A stretch of 64,000 nucleotides of DNA from Pseudoalteromonas sp. XMcav2-N (GCF_024124545.1 NZ_JAMXSF010000003.1:248001-312000), one strand, 5' to 3'; shown: positions 55,375 to 64,000, numbered from the stretch's first letter. The notes: generated from the sequence alone by a model not told the origin. Made by a program: numbers and translations.

Positions 55375-56688
55375 ATGCAGCCACACTTAAATCACACACA
55401 AGCAAAACTTTCTTTGCTACCTCTTTTAACCTTTGTTGGCCTGTTCCTGGGCGCAGGTCTGTACCTGCAATCACAGGGCGTCGACTATGCTTTTTATCAG
55501 CTACCGGCACCGGTGGCCATTTTACCCGCCATAGTTATCGCGTTTTGGATCAACAAAGGCACCATCAACCAGAGCGTTGAAACCTTTATTAAAGGCGCCG
55601 GACACAGCAATATCATTACCATGTGCTTAATCTACTTGCTTGCCGGTGCGTTTTCATCGGTGGCCAGTGCCACGGGCGGCGTTGATGCCGTCGTCAATGC
55701 CGGATTATCGCTGATCCCGCCAAGCCTGCTACTACCCGGGCTGTTTTTAATTGCCGCTGTGGTCTCGACTGCCATGGGTACGTCAATGGGTACTATCGGT
55801 GCGATTGGCCCGATTGCCTACGCGGTATCTGTTAAAACCGGTATCGATCCCGCTCTGATGGCCGGTACCATTGTCTCCGGTGCGATGTTTGGTGATAACC
55901 TGTCTATCATTTCGGATACCACCATAGCAGCAACCCGTACTCAGGGTTGTGAAATGAAAGACAAATTTAAAGAAAACCTGAAAATTGCCCTGCCCGCTGC
56001 CGTGCTTACCGTAGCGCTGCTGGTATTCCTAACCCCAGAGCCACAGGCGGTTGAAACCAAGCCTTTTGACTGGCTACTGGTATTGCCCTATGCCTTTATT
56101 TTGGTGCTGGCAGTGATCGGCATCAACGTCTTTGTGGTGCTCTTTAGTGGTATTATTTTCGCTGCACTGATGGGGTTCACCGGCGATTATCAGGGTGCCG
56201 CTTTCGTTAAAGACGTATACAAGGGCTTCAGTGATATGCAGGAAATTTTCCTGTTATCTATGTTCATCGGTGGCTTGTCTGAATTTATCCGCGTCAATGG
56301 CGGGCTGGATTATCTGGCTCACAAGATCCAGACAATAACGGCCATCATTGCCAAATGGCACAGAAAAGTGGCCGATCAGCTGGGTATTGCCGCGCTGGTA
56401 CTGACCAGTAACCTGTGTATCGCCAACAACACCGTAAGTATTATTGTTGCTGGTCCGGTTGCTAAAAAGCTGGCCGATGATGGTGAGATCTCTGGTAAGC
56501 GTTCAGCCAGCCTGTTGGACATTTTTGCCTGTGTCATGCAGGGATCCTTGCCTTATGGCGCACAAGCTTTGTTGCTGGGCGCGACTTTTAAGATCAGCCC
56601 CTGGGAAGTTTCTACCTCGTCCTTTTACTGCTTTATTCTGGCGTTTACGGCCATTGCCGTTATATGTTTGCGCCGCCATAAAGACTAA
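55375..56688 (+). CDS. NhaC-family Na+/H+ antiporter-like transporter
   Basis: I use the ATG at 55375, preceded by GGGGAG; an in-frame TTG at 55363 is part of that site. The 437-residue inner-membrane protein has about eleven to twelve helices and the family segments STAMGTSMGTIGAIGPIAYAV and MFGDNLSIISDTTIAATRTQG, typical of NhaC-type antiporters. A second conserved GGL...NNTVSIIVAGPVAK segment lies in the C-terminal half. Related proteins exchange Na+ for H+ or for organic acids, and the actual substrate cannot be fixed here. It is followed by a terminator-like hairpin and appears monocistronic. Confidence 0.88.
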   Translation: MQPHLNHTQAKLSLLPLLTFVGLFLGAGLYLQSQGVDYAFYQLPAPVAILPAIVIAFWINKGTINQSVETFIKGAGHSNIITMCLIYLLAGAFSSVASATGGVDAVVNAGLSLIPPSLLLPGLFLIAAVVSTAMGTSMGTIGAIGPIAYAVSVKTGIDPALMAGTIVSGAMFGDNLSIISDTTIAATRTQGCEMKDKFKENLKIALPAAVLTVALLVFLTPEPQAVETKPFDWLLVLPYAFILVLAVIGINVFVVLFSGIIFAALMGFTGDYQGAAFVKDVYKGFSDMQEIFLLSMFIGGLSEFIRVNGGLDYLAHKIQTITAIIAKWHRKVADQLGIAALVLTSNLCIANNTVSIIVAGPVAKKLADDGEISGKRSASLLDIFACVMQGSLPYGAQALLLGATFKISPWEVSTSSFYCFILAFTAIAVICLRRHKD

Positions 56689-56699
56689 TCACCAAACAG

Positions 56700-56728
56700 A
56701 AATGGCATCCTCAGGGTGCCATTATTTG
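56700..56728 (+). terminator. Hairpin terminator after the antiporter gene
   Basis: AATGGCATCC (56701-56710) pairs with GGGTGCCATT (56714-56723), with one G-U pair. The T tract is short (ATTTGT), so termination may be incomplete. Confidence 0.6.
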
Positions 56729-56821
56729 TCCTAAACCAAGAAAATGCGTGTTTTTATTCCACTTGTTTGTTGATTTGCGTTTATAATTCAGCTGTTTATA
56801 ACCCCATACACACGAGAAACA

Positions 56822-57607
56822 ATGAAAACACCACTTTTTTCTGCGCTCACTCTGAGTCTTATGCTTAGTGCTGGTACGGCTGCAGCGGCTGACTGGAGTA
56901 ACACTCAGCTACACCTTAATCACGGTGAATTTAAAAATCCATTTAGTCAGCAAAAGGCCAATCAGACGATTTATTCTCTGCAACATGCCTCCGGTTACCG
57001 TTATGGCGATAACTTCTTCTTTATCGATTACAGCACAGACGATCTGGACGATGGCTATCAGGATGGCGACTTTTACGGAGAATGGTACTCTACATTTAGT
57101 CTGGGGAAGCTGGCAGATCTGAAGTTTAATGACTCACCACTTCAGGACGTTGGGATTGTGATGGGCTTTAACGCCGCAGGCGATGCCAAAGTCATGAAAT
57201 ACCTGCCAGGCGTAAAACTCTCCTGGAATATCGACGGGTTTAATTTCTTTTCTACCACTCTGACCGGCTACATCGACGACAGTCGCGGCGTGAATGCCGG
57301 TGGCGCGCCGAAAGAGACCAACAGTTATATGCTGGATGTGGCCTGGGGCTACCCGTTTACCATTGGCGGACACAAGTTTGAGTTTACAGGTCATGTGGAA
57401 TACATCACCGGCCGCGACAATGAAGTGGGCGGTGATGTGAAAGGCTGGCTACTGGCACAACCTATTTTGCGCTGGGATCTGGGTCACGCACTGGAGATGC
57501 CCGAAAACCAGCTGATGCTGGGTATCGAATGGCAGTACTGGCGAAATAAACTGGGCACCGACACCAATGAATCGGTTCCTCAGGTGCACCTGGCCTGGAC
57601 ATTCTAA
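56822..57607 (+). CDS. Tsx/OmpK-like nucleoside-specific channel porin
   Basis: The 261-residue protein has a signal peptide ending in TAAAA (about residue 23). Its beta-rich body resembles the Tsx/OmpK family: FFFIDYSTDDLDDG, DFYGEWYSTFSLGKL, VKLSWNIDGFNFFSTTLTGYIDD, and a last strand VHLAWTF with the terminal Phe of outer-membrane proteins. Tsx channels let nucleosides pass the outer membrane; in vibrios the homologue OmpK is also a phage receptor. It stands alone, with its own upstream region after the antiporter terminator. Confidence 0.88.
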   Translation: MKTPLFSALTLSLMLSAGTAAAADWSNTQLHLNHGEFKNPFSQQKANQTIYSLQHASGYRYGDNFFFIDYSTDDLDDGYQDGDFYGEWYSTFSLGKLADLKFNDSPLQDVGIVMGFNAAGDAKVMKYLPGVKLSWNIDGFNFFSTTLTGYIDDSRGVNAGGAPKETNSYMLDVAWGYPFTIGGHKFEFTGHVEYITGRDNEVGGDVKGWLLAQPILRWDLGHALEMPENQLMLGIEWQYWRNKLGTDTNESVPQVHLAWTF

Positions 57608-57693
57608 GCCACGCTTTTTTGCCGGGTTATTGTCACTGACCCGGCTTACGTCCCCCCTTGCTATTACTTCCGAATAAAAACCACGTAAAACCA

Positions 57694-57727
57694 TTGCACA
57701 GAAACATACCATACAGTATGGTATGTT
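57694..57727 (+). promoter_or_regulatory. Promoter with overlapping 25-nt palindromic operator of the TetR operon
   Basis: TTGCAC (57694-57699) and TATGGT (57717-57722) are spaced by 17 bp. A perfect palindrome covers 57703-57727, with 12-nt arms (left arm AACATACCATAC) and one central A. It overlaps the -10 box and ends 25 bp before the first start codon. It is the likely site for the TetR-type repressor encoded two genes down. Confidence 0.85.
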
Positions 57728-57752
57728 CAGTTGCCATCAAACGGAGTTGTTT

Positions 57753-58253
57753 ATGTTTAGTCAGATTATGAGCCTTAAACCTGAGCACGATCGCCTTCAG
57801 GCAAAAGCATGCGCGCACCATTTTCGTGACGCACTACAAGTCACGCTCGACACACCATCCCTAACACCCAGCCAGCTGCAATACCGGATTTTTAATACTA
57901 TGCCCGGCTGGGTAACACAGTTGATGCGACTCAGAAATAAGTTAGTCGCTGCATTTGGTTTTTCAGTCGGGCAAAACACTATGGTGCCCGCCGGTGATGA
58001 GCTGGATGTAGGCGATCAGGCAGGCTTTCTGAACGTTTGCGAAAAGTACCCTGAGGAGATTATCAGCAACGCTGAAGACCGCCATATGGCCTTTTACCTG
58101 AGCGTAAAAAAACAGCAAAACACGGTGATTGTATCCACTTTGGTTAATCCAAAAACCTTGACGGGTCGCATTTACCTCACTGCCATTTTACCCTTTCATT
58201 ATGTTATCGCGCGCAGTGTTATTCACAATGCCAAGAAGGCAGGAAGATTATGA
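57753..58253 (+). CDS. DUF2867 family protein
   Basis: The start at 57753 follows a GGAG site by 6 bp; an in-frame start 30 bp upstream would sit inside the operator region. The 166-residue protein fits DUF2867: FNTMPGWVTQLMRLRNKLVAAFGF, a middle RHMAFYLSV segment and a late GRIYLTAILPFHYVIARSVI. The function is unknown, and a soluble, lipid- or polyketide-binding type fold is often presumed. It is the first gene of a three-gene unit with the tetR and DUF6463 genes, each joined by an ATGA overlap. Confidence 0.82.
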   Translation: MFSQIMSLKPEHDRLQAKACAHHFRDALQVTLDTPSLTPSQLQYRIFNTMPGWVTQLMRLRNKLVAAFGFSVGQNTMVPAGDELDVGDQAGFLNVCEKYPEEIISNAEDRHMAFYLSVKKQQNTVIVSTLVNPKTLTGRIYLTAILPFHYVIARSVIHNAKKAGRL

Positions 58254-58789
58254 GCGATGCAAAACAGAGTTGGCTGGCATTTGCGCTAAAAACGCTGATC
58301 CGCAGTGGACCAGATGCTCTGACCATAGACCGACTATGCAGCCGTAAAAAAGTGACTAAGGGCTCTTTTTATCATCACTTTAAAAATCGCCAGGCTTTTA
58401 TCGATGCACTGATGACTTACTGGTATGAGCAAGCCACTGCACGCCTGATTGCCATTGCCGATACACAGCCCTGTCCCAAGACCAGGCTGGAACGCCTCGA
58501 TGAAGCCATTGCAGTGACGGACATTGAAGCTGAAATGCATATTCGGGCCTGGGCCCTGAAAGATACCAGCATCCAGCACCACTTGTGCACCATAGACGCT
58601 CAGCGTCAGCATTACCTTAAAACCTGTTACCTTGAATTAGGTTTAGACTCAACGCAGGCAGAGCAACTAGCAACCACCAGCTATGCCAGCTTTCTGGGGC
58701 TACAGCAGCTCTACCCTCGCCTGTCCGTTCAGGAGTGCCTGACACTGAGTTCCCGACAGGCGAAAACGCAACTGGAGGCATTATTATGA
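58250..58789 (+). CDS. TetR-family transcriptional regulator
   Basis: The ATG overlaps the stop of the DUF2867 gene. The 179-residue protein has an N-terminal helix-turn-helix typical of TetR regulators: ALTIDRLCSRKKVTKGSFYHHFKNRQAFIDALMTYW. The C-terminal helical part should bind a ligand. It very probably represses its own operon by binding the palindrome at 57703-57727. The inducer is unknown. Confidence 0.93.
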   Translation: MSDAKQSWLAFALKTLIRSGPDALTIDRLCSRKKVTKGSFYHHFKNRQAFIDALMTYWYEQATARLIAIADTQPCPKTRLERLDEAIAVTDIEAEMHIRAWALKDTSIQHHLCTIDAQRQHYLKTCYLELGLDSTQAEQLATTSYASFLGLQQLYPRLSVQECLTLSSRQAKTQLEALL

Positions 58790-59178
58790 ATCGCGCCGCT
58801 TTTTTAGGAAATGGGCTGATATTCACAGGCCTGCTTCACAACCTGGTCGGCATTTTGATGGGCTGGGAGGTACTCACTGCAATGCATCAGGAAGGCTGGT
58901 TCGCCACGACCGTCGTCAACGGCAGTATGCTATTTGACCGCGAAGCCATCGTGTGGTTTCTAAGCAGTGGGGTGTTGTTTTTACTCCTTGGCTCTGTGTT
59001 ACGCCAACTCAGTACATATCAGATACCCGTGCCAGGGCTATTTGCCCCCTCACTCACCTTATTTGGTGTGGTACTGGCGATCATAATGCCTTTCTCTGGT
59101 GCTTATTTATTGATTTTGCTTGGTGCCCTCTCGCTATTAAAAGACAAATTCTGGCGCAGGCCGTCGCATTTGTCATAA
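58786..59178 (+). CDS. DUF6463-like small membrane protein
   Basis: I take the ATG at 58786, which overlaps the tetR stop, rather than an upstream in-frame start inside tetR. The 130-residue product has about four hydrophobic helices: FLGNGLIFTGLLHNLVGIL, AIVWFLSSGVLFLLLGSVL, LFGVVLAIIMPF and GAYLLILLGALSLL. It resembles DUF6463 proteins, which have no known function but often accompany TetR regulators. The tight overlap shows it belongs to the same regulated unit. Confidence 0.8.
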   Translation: MNRAAFLGNGLIFTGLLHNLVGILMGWEVLTAMHQEGWFATTVVNGSMLFDREAIVWFLSSGVLFLLLGSVLRQLSTYQIPVPGLFAPSLTLFGVVLAIIMPFSGAYLLILLGALSLLKDKFWRRPSHLS

Positions 59179-59279
59179 CTTTTGTCCTAAAGATGTCCAA
59201 TTAAATGTCGATATAAATTAAGATAAAAGTATTAATCGATACTTTGTATGTTTAGCCAAGCGTGATCAGGGAAAGTGCT

Positions 59280-59753
59280 ATGACATTTATAATTCACCAG
59301 ACATCCAGAGACATTACCGCTTTTCAGAGTAAACCTGCAGCCACCGCGACAGACGAAGTGGCTGCAACCAAAGAACAACAGACGACGCCGTCTGCAACAG
59401 ATACCGCAGAAGAAGCTCAGGGCATAACTTTATCTAATGAAGACAAGCATGTACTATCCGGGGAAAAAGCCAAAGAAGACGCTGAGGAATTTGAAGATGT
59501 CCCTGCCTATATCCAGCGAATGCTGGAGCGTCTGGAAAAGCTCAAAGAAGAAATGACCTTACTCAAAGAAGAGTTAATGGCATTGCAAACAGAACGAGAA
59601 CCCGATGAGGCAACTCAGCAACTGACAGAAATGAAAAGCCAGTACCTGATGCAGTTGCAGGAGCAGTATTTCGATATGATCAAAAACATTCAGGAAGCGC
59701 TGAAAAAAGAAGGGATCACAGATCCCGGGATCATTATTCGCGCCATAACCTGA
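59280..59753 (+). CDS. Acidic coiled-coil protein of unknown function
   Basis: The chosen ATG at 59280 follows a CAGGGAA site; a GTG 18 bp upstream overlaps that site. The 157-residue protein has a low-complexity Ala/Thr/Glu-rich part (about 20-60) and then a strong heptad-type helix (RMLERLEKLKEEMTLLKEEL, continuing to YFDMIKNIQEAL). There is no signal peptide or membrane helix. I do not recognise the family with certainty; the helical half is reminiscent of small FlxA-like proteins. Confidence 0.7.
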   Translation: MTFIIHQTSRDITAFQSKPAATATDEVAATKEQQTTPSATDTAEEAQGITLSNEDKHVLSGEKAKEDAEEFEDVPAYIQRMLERLEKLKEEMTLLKEELMALQTEREPDEATQQLTEMKSQYLMQLQEQYFDMIKNIQEALKKEGITDPGIIIRAIT

Positions 59754-59768
59754 ATACGCACGCCTGGA

Positions 59769-60179
59769 TTATCTTAACCAGGCGGCCATACCACTAACAA
59801 AAATACCCAACAGGCTGAGATAGCAGACGCCAAAAGAGATACTTCGCATTAGTTTCTGATCTAAGTAGTAACACACCATATGCCCGACCCTGTACAGCAG
59901 GTATGTGGCAGCTAATCCGTTGAGCCAACCCGGATGTGTGCCCGGGAATACCGCAAAAAGCACCACCAGTATCAAGATCCCCACTGTTTCGTTGCTATTG
60001 GCAAACACTCGGTTACTTCGAAACAACAGCGTTTGCGGGTCCTGCGAGACCGCCACGCCAGGCGGATGCTTTTGCTTAATTGCGATAATATTGACAATCG
60101 CCAGCTGAATTAAAAATAGTCCACCCGATAACCCGAGCACCAGAATAGTCAGTTGATATGGGACCAGTAACTCTGTCAC
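59769..60179 (-). CDS. MAPEG-family membrane protein
   Basis: The 136-residue protein has four hydrophobic helices and the MAPEG pattern: LFRSNRVFANSNETVGILILVVLFA in the middle, then YLLYRVGHMVCYYLD. MAPEG members include microsomal glutathione transferases and related enzymes; bacterial members of this length are mostly uncharacterised. It is convergent with the coiled-coil gene, and a 7-bp inverted repeat (59761-59767 with 59778-59784) overlaps its stop without a T run. Confidence 0.85.
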   Translation of the reverse strand: MTELLVPYQLTILVLGLSGGLFLIQLAIVNIIAIKQKHPPGVAVSQDPQTLLFRSNRVFANSNETVGILILVVLFAVFPGTHPGWLNGLAATYLLYRVGHMVCYYLDQKLMRSISFGVCYLSLLGIFVSGMAAWLR

Positions 60180-60267
60180 ACAGAGCTCCTTATTGTGCTT
60201 ATTATGGGTGCATATACATTGACCTAATGAGTCGATTAATTCAACTAAGCCACTGAAAAATATACAG

Positions 60268-63072
60268 TCATCTTAATTTTGTCGGGAATACCACCTCAAA
60301 CGTGCAGCCCTGTGGTACGTTGGGTTTGCACTGAATGTTGCCATTTAGTACATAGGTCACCAGGTTAAACACCATATATAAGCCCAGGCCTACACTCCCT
60401 TTATGGCGCGCAGTAGTATGAAATGGCTCAAAAATCTGCGCAAGCTCTGCCTTGTCGATCCCTTTACCATTATCTGAAAACAGCATGGTTATCATTTCTT
60501 CTTGTTGTCTGACTTGAATCAAAATACGCCCCTCAGCAGCATCGAAGCCATGATCAATCGCGTTTGCAAGCAAGTCTTCGAGTATTTTTTCAAGTGCCTG
60601 ACCATTACTGAAGATATTGATTGCGTCATGACAGTCAAGCTCAACCTTTACTTTGCTTTCCTTTATCCTGTATGCCAAAAACGCCTCTATAAAGGGTTTC
60701 AATTCGATTGGGTCGTTACTGCTGATATATTCCTGAGCGGATGCCTGCTTAAAACGCTTAACCAGCTGAGCTGCGCGGGCTGTATTGCTGTCCATCAGCT
60801 GTGCGCTAGACTCTGAAAGTTCAATAAACGCTTGGGTGTCGCTTAATGTCAGTTTGCCACTGTCCAGCTTGTCCTTAAAGCTTCGCAAAGACTGAGTTAA
60901 TACTGAGCTGGCCGTTATGGCTGTGCCAAGTGGAGTGTTGAGCTCATGAGAAACACCGCTGACAAGACGTCCAAGAGACGCCATTTTTTGCGCTTCCACC
61001 AGGGTAGATTGTGTTGCGGTGAGTTCTTCAAGGGTATTTGCCAGCTCATCGGCGGATTGTTGCAATCGCTCGGTTCGCTCTTCGACCCGCTTTTCAAGGG
61101 ATTTATTGAGTTCTGCCAGCGCCAGCTCTGTGGCCTTAAGTTCTGATATATCTTTGATTGTGCCACATGCTCTGATGGCGTTGCCCGCTTCGTCTCGTGC
61201 CGTTATTTTGCCTCTGTCCAGCACCCACAACCAGTTACCCTGCTTGTCTTTAACCCGGTAACTCACCTCATAATAATCACTTTCTCCGCTACAGTGTCTG
61301 TTGAACGCCTCTTGTAACCTTGTATAGTCTTGTGGATGAACGGACGCTTTGAGTGTGCCAAGATCAGAACCAATCTGAGCATCAGGTAACTGCAAATTAC
61401 CCAGTCGATTATCTCGTGTGATAACCCCCGCAGCCAAATCCCAATCCCACAGTTCATCCCCACTTCCCCATAAGGCCAGTCTCAGGCGCTCTTTTACATC
61501 ACTCACTTGTTGTAAAGCAAGTTGCTCTATCTTGAGCTGTTTGTTTTTGCTGTACCAAAAATACAAAAAGAAGACGGTGCCAAATGCCAGTACTAACGCA
61601 ATCAGAACAGCGCCTTTTTGGAATGCCTGCTTTTCTATTTCTAAATCTTTAATTCGATTTTCCTGAACCAGGGCAGCAATTTCACGTTCCTTTTCTTCAA
61701 CATCAAACTCCACACTCAACGCACTGAGCCGATATTGGTTATTTCTGTCTTCCCACTCGGTTTGACGCAGTAAATAAGCGTTCAGATATCTAAGCGCCTC
61801 CTGCACCTGACCAACGCGCTCATAGACCTGCGCAAGCTCACGATGGTAGTGCAACACCTGCGTGTCTCTTTGATGCCGATGAGCAATTTCAATGGCTCTG
61901 AGATAGTGTTCAATCGCCTGATTTGCGTCTCCCCGCTGCAACGACAATTGCGCGAAAGCCTGATAAATCTCAGCTATCCTGTCTTCCCACGGTGACCCCA
62001 GATACAATGGCAAACTTTTATTAAGATAGTCTTCAGCTTTTTTCAACTCGCCTGTATCTAAGTACAAACGCCCCAGGTCCAGGTAGGTAGAGATATTAGT
62101 GTCATAGCGTTTGATTGCCTGCTTTAACTGCTCGGCCTCCATCAGGCTACTTTCAGAACGACTAAAGTCCCCTGCTAAACGATAGGCGGAACCCAGCCGA
62201 TTGTAAGTGTGGATCATACCCATTTTATAACCCAGCACTTTTTTGTACTCCAGTGACTTCAAGTACATATCAATGGCGCTGTTGTAGTCACCAATCTCTT
62301 CAAAGTAGGTACCCATGTTGCTGTAATAAATGCCAAGCTTTCTGTCGTCTTTGAGCTCTACCGCTATCTGGATGGCCTGATTCTGATGGATCAGCACCTT
62401 TTCATACAGATTCATTTTTCTGTAAAGCGACGCCAGACTTTGATGTACCGAAGATGCCCTGTAGGTATCCTGTAAATTGCGATATAAATTCAGACTATGA
62501 AGAAAATCGGCCAATGCATCATCAAAACGCATTAACTGTACATTGAGTACACCCGATAACTGTCGTGCTCTGGCGAGATACCTGTCATGCCCTATATTGG
62601 CTGCCAGCGCCATTGCCGTAGCAAGATCAGCCTCTGCAACTGCGAAATTTTCCTGCCGTGTCGCAACATCTGCAGAGACCAGTCTGGCTAGCACCTGGTT
62701 AGTCTCGATACCACTTTGTACTGCCAATACGTTCGCGCGCTGTGCCAATTCTTTGGCCTCGCTTAGCTCACGTTTCGATATATGGGCCCGAGCTAGATGA
62801 CTCAGCAACCGCGCTGCCTGGTCGTTATTGGGATTATCTGACAGCATGGATAATCCGATTTTCCCGTAGGTAAGTGACTGAGTAGAATGAAAATGAAAGT
62901 GCGCCGCAACGAAATCAATGATTGCTTCGACCTTATCATGGCCTTCAGCATCTTCTATCTTGACAGCCATTTTCTGGGGTGACGCAGGTGACTGGGTCGC
63001 AGATGCCATATTGAATGTCAGGCACAGACATAAGCAAACCAGGCACTTAAGGCCATTCAAATTTTCCGGCAT
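60268..63072 (-). CDS. TPR-PAS sensor histidine kinase
   Basis: I start at 63072 (MPENLNGLKCLVCLCLCL), where AAGGGG lies 6 bp upstream. The 934-residue protein has a signal peptide, a periplasmic array of TPR repeats (about 90-425, for example SVHQSLASLYRKMNLYEKVL and GIYYSNMGTYFEEIGDYNSA), a coiled coil and one transmembrane helix (AVLIALVLAFGTVFFLYFWY, about 490-510). A PAS domain, a second coiled coil and the kinase core follow. Kinase motifs are intact: SGVSHELNTPLG with the phosphorylated His, ILEDLLANAIDHG, FSDNGKGID and VGLGLYMVF. No receiver domain or neighbouring response regulator is present, so its partner is elsewhere. The signal sensed by the TPR domain is unknown. Confidence 0.92.
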   Translation of the reverse strand: MPENLNGLKCLVCLCLCLTFNMASATQSPASPQKMAVKIEDAEGHDKVEAIIDFVAAHFHFHSTQSLTYGKIGLSMLSDNPNNDQAARLLSHLARAHISKRELSEAKELAQRANVLAVQSGIETNQVLARLVSADVATRQENFAVAEADLATAMALAANIGHDRYLARARQLSGVLNVQLMRFDDALADFLHSLNLYRNLQDTYRASSVHQSLASLYRKMNLYEKVLIHQNQAIQIAVELKDDRKLGIYYSNMGTYFEEIGDYNSAIDMYLKSLEYKKVLGYKMGMIHTYNRLGSAYRLAGDFSRSESSLMEAEQLKQAIKRYDTNISTYLDLGRLYLDTGELKKAEDYLNKSLPLYLGSPWEDRIAEIYQAFAQLSLQRGDANQAIEHYLRAIEIAHRHQRDTQVLHYHRELAQVYERVGQVQEALRYLNAYLLRQTEWEDRNNQYRLSALSVEFDVEEKEREIAALVQENRIKDLEIEKQAFQKGAVLIALVLAFGTVFFLYFWYSKNKQLKIEQLALQQVSDVKERLRLALWGSGDELWDWDLAAGVITRDNRLGNLQLPDAQIGSDLGTLKASVHPQDYTRLQEAFNRHCSGESDYYEVSYRVKDKQGNWLWVLDRGKITARDEAGNAIRACGTIKDISELKATELALAELNKSLEKRVEERTERLQQSADELANTLEELTATQSTLVEAQKMASLGRLVSGVSHELNTPLGTAITASSVLTQSLRSFKDKLDSGKLTLSDTQAFIELSESSAQLMDSNTARAAQLVKRFKQASAQEYISSNDPIELKPFIEAFLAYRIKESKVKVELDCHDAINIFSNGQALEKILEDLLANAIDHGFDAAEGRILIQVRQQEEMITMLFSDNGKGIDKAELAQIFEPFHTTARHKGSVGLGLYMVFNLVTYVLNGNIQCKPNVPQGCTFEVVFPTKLR

Positions 63073-63308
63073 ATACCACCCCTTCACGGTTCTTTAGAGA
63101 ACTCAAAGCTATTACTTAAATTAGTACAATTTAGTTGCATTTTGGCACCTCTTTGAATTTGTATTGCGATACAAATAATAAATTACGCCGCTCCAATGAC
63201 GACCTTTAGCATACTGTCCGCTCACACTGAGCCTCAATAGCACCGCGAAAAACAAACAGAATTAAGCTATAACTAATAACAGCCTTCACCTTAGTTGGTG
63301 GTAAAATT

Positions 63309-64000
63309 GTGAATCGCTCCCATGTTATAGCCCTTTTATTGCTTTGCTTATTGGTTAGCAAATACAGTTTTGCGATGTGCTCTGAAATACGCATGGCGGC
63401 AGCCCTGATGCCCCTCCCATTAGCTATGCTATTAGTGAAGACAGTTTACGGGGAATTGGCTTTGATTTTGTTCGGCAAATTTTGCCTAAGCAAACGCACG
63501 TTGAAGTAGCAAAGCCCATGCCCTGGCTCAGAGCCATTCAATGGGCAAGAGATAGCCATATTGACTTGCTGGTTGGTCTGCAAAGCACCCACTACCCGCC
63601 TGAGTGGTTTACCTATTTAGAGCCTCCTCTGACAACGTCTGCACACAGTGTGTTTTATCGACGCCGAGAATTACCGCTGCGTAACTTGCATGCACTTTTG
63701 CCGCTCAGAGGCGCAGCGTTACGTGAAGCTAAATCAGCCACACATAGCCACACCGGATTTGATCTCACCCAACTGACCCTGACGACGGCGGATAGCGTTG
63801 AAAAAGCCCTTAAAATGCTGGCGCTGGGTCGGATTGATTACTTTATTGCCCCACAGTGGCAGGCCATCAGCAGTTGGTTGAATGTGTATAGTGAGCAGTC
63901 TTTGCCACTTGCCATGTTACCTGAACCTGTACAAATCAACCCTGTGTACCTTGCCTTGTCTAACCAAAGCCCTTGTCTGGCCGACAAAGAAGCGTTGGAA
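63309..64000 (+). pseudogene. Periplasmic substrate-binding protein, apparently frameshifted and cut by window edge
   Basis: A GTG start at 63309 opens a signal peptide (VIALLLLCLLVSKYSFA) and continues to CSEIR at 63392. From 63395 the meaningful frame changes: GGSPDAPPISYAISEDSLRG, then IGFDFVRQILP and AIQWARDSHIDLLVGLQ follow without a stop for 202 codons to the window end. This is the usual type II binding-protein pattern. In the original frame translation would end at 63509. The join fits the loss of one base near 63393-63399 (CGCAT/GGCGGC). It could be a true pseudogene or a sequencing error. It is divergent from the histidine kinase gene and resembles the orphan binding protein at 27106-27882. 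Confidence 0.8.

Noticed and set aside
57621..57645. GCCGGGT/ACCCGGC hairpin after the Tsx-like gene as terminator
   Set aside because: The stem is good but no T run follows, and the loop is 11 nt; left out as a feature.
59761..59784. CGCCTGG/CCAGGCG hairpin at the convergent gene ends as terminator
   Set aside because: It overlaps the MAPEG stop and lacks T runs in either direction.

Overview
The window looks like chromosomal DNA of a marine gammaproteobacterium of the order Alteromonadales, most likely Pseudoalteromonas. This is inferred from the gene content: TonB-receptor-based starch uptake with a neighbouring FAD-dependent halogenase, secreted enzymes carrying PPC domains, an M9 collagenase, and typical housekeeping blocks (pheST-ihfA, DUF2066-hda, dapB-carAB-greA). 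No tRNA, rRNA, CRISPR array, transposase or integrase was seen.

Regions from left to right. (1) 1-444 is the start of a secreted lectin-like gene cut by the window edge. (2) 694-13400 is a maltodextrin/starch locus: GH15 glucoamylase lipoprotein, MFS sugar transporter, GH13 amylase lipoprotein, FAD-dependent tryptophan-halogenase-like protein, large TonB-dependent receptor and a divergent cytoplasmic GH13 alpha-glucosidase. Three near-identical palindromes (core ATACGTAT) lie upstream of the amylase, receptor and alpha-glucosidase genes and probably define one regulon; the regulator is not in the window. (3) 13458-22162 is mostly housekeeping: an EAL phosphodiesterase, ihfA, pheT, pheS, hda, a DUF2066 gene and a GAF-GGDEF cyclase. 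(4) 22345-30751 holds exported and redox proteins: a cytochrome b561-like/ethylbenzene-dehydrogenase-like fusion, a DUF1566 protein and a PPC-tailed metallophosphoesterase in one operon, then gloA, a periplasmic binding protein and a collagenase.

(5) 31943-47879 is an AT-richer defence island, all on the minus strand. In transcription order it is ddmD, ddmE, hsdM, hsdS, DUF262, DUF262-DUF1524, hsdR. DdmD (helicase-nuclease) and DdmE (Argonaute-like) form the DdmDE plasmid-elimination system known from Vibrio cholerae pathogenicity island VPI-2, and the gene order here matches my recollection of VC1765-VC1771. In DdmD the helicase lysine falls at residue 55, the Walker B glutamate at 273 and the nuclease lysine at 1102, so the protein looks functional. 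Imperfect 38-39 bp direct repeats, each with a GC-rich hairpin, flank the island and suggest its boundaries. This is the most notable content of the window.

(6) 48316-54930 returns to core genes: a DUF465 gene, a DksA/TraR-type zinc-finger gene, greA, carB, carA (TTG start, with a terminator-like hairpin in its leader) and dapB. (7) 55375-64000 holds an NhaC-type antiporter, a Tsx-like porin, a self-regulated DUF2867-tetR-DUF6463 operon behind a perfect 25-nt palindrome, a coiled-coil protein, a MAPEG protein and a TPR-PAS histidine kinase. At the right edge is a periplasmic binding protein gene that appears broken by a one-base frameshift.
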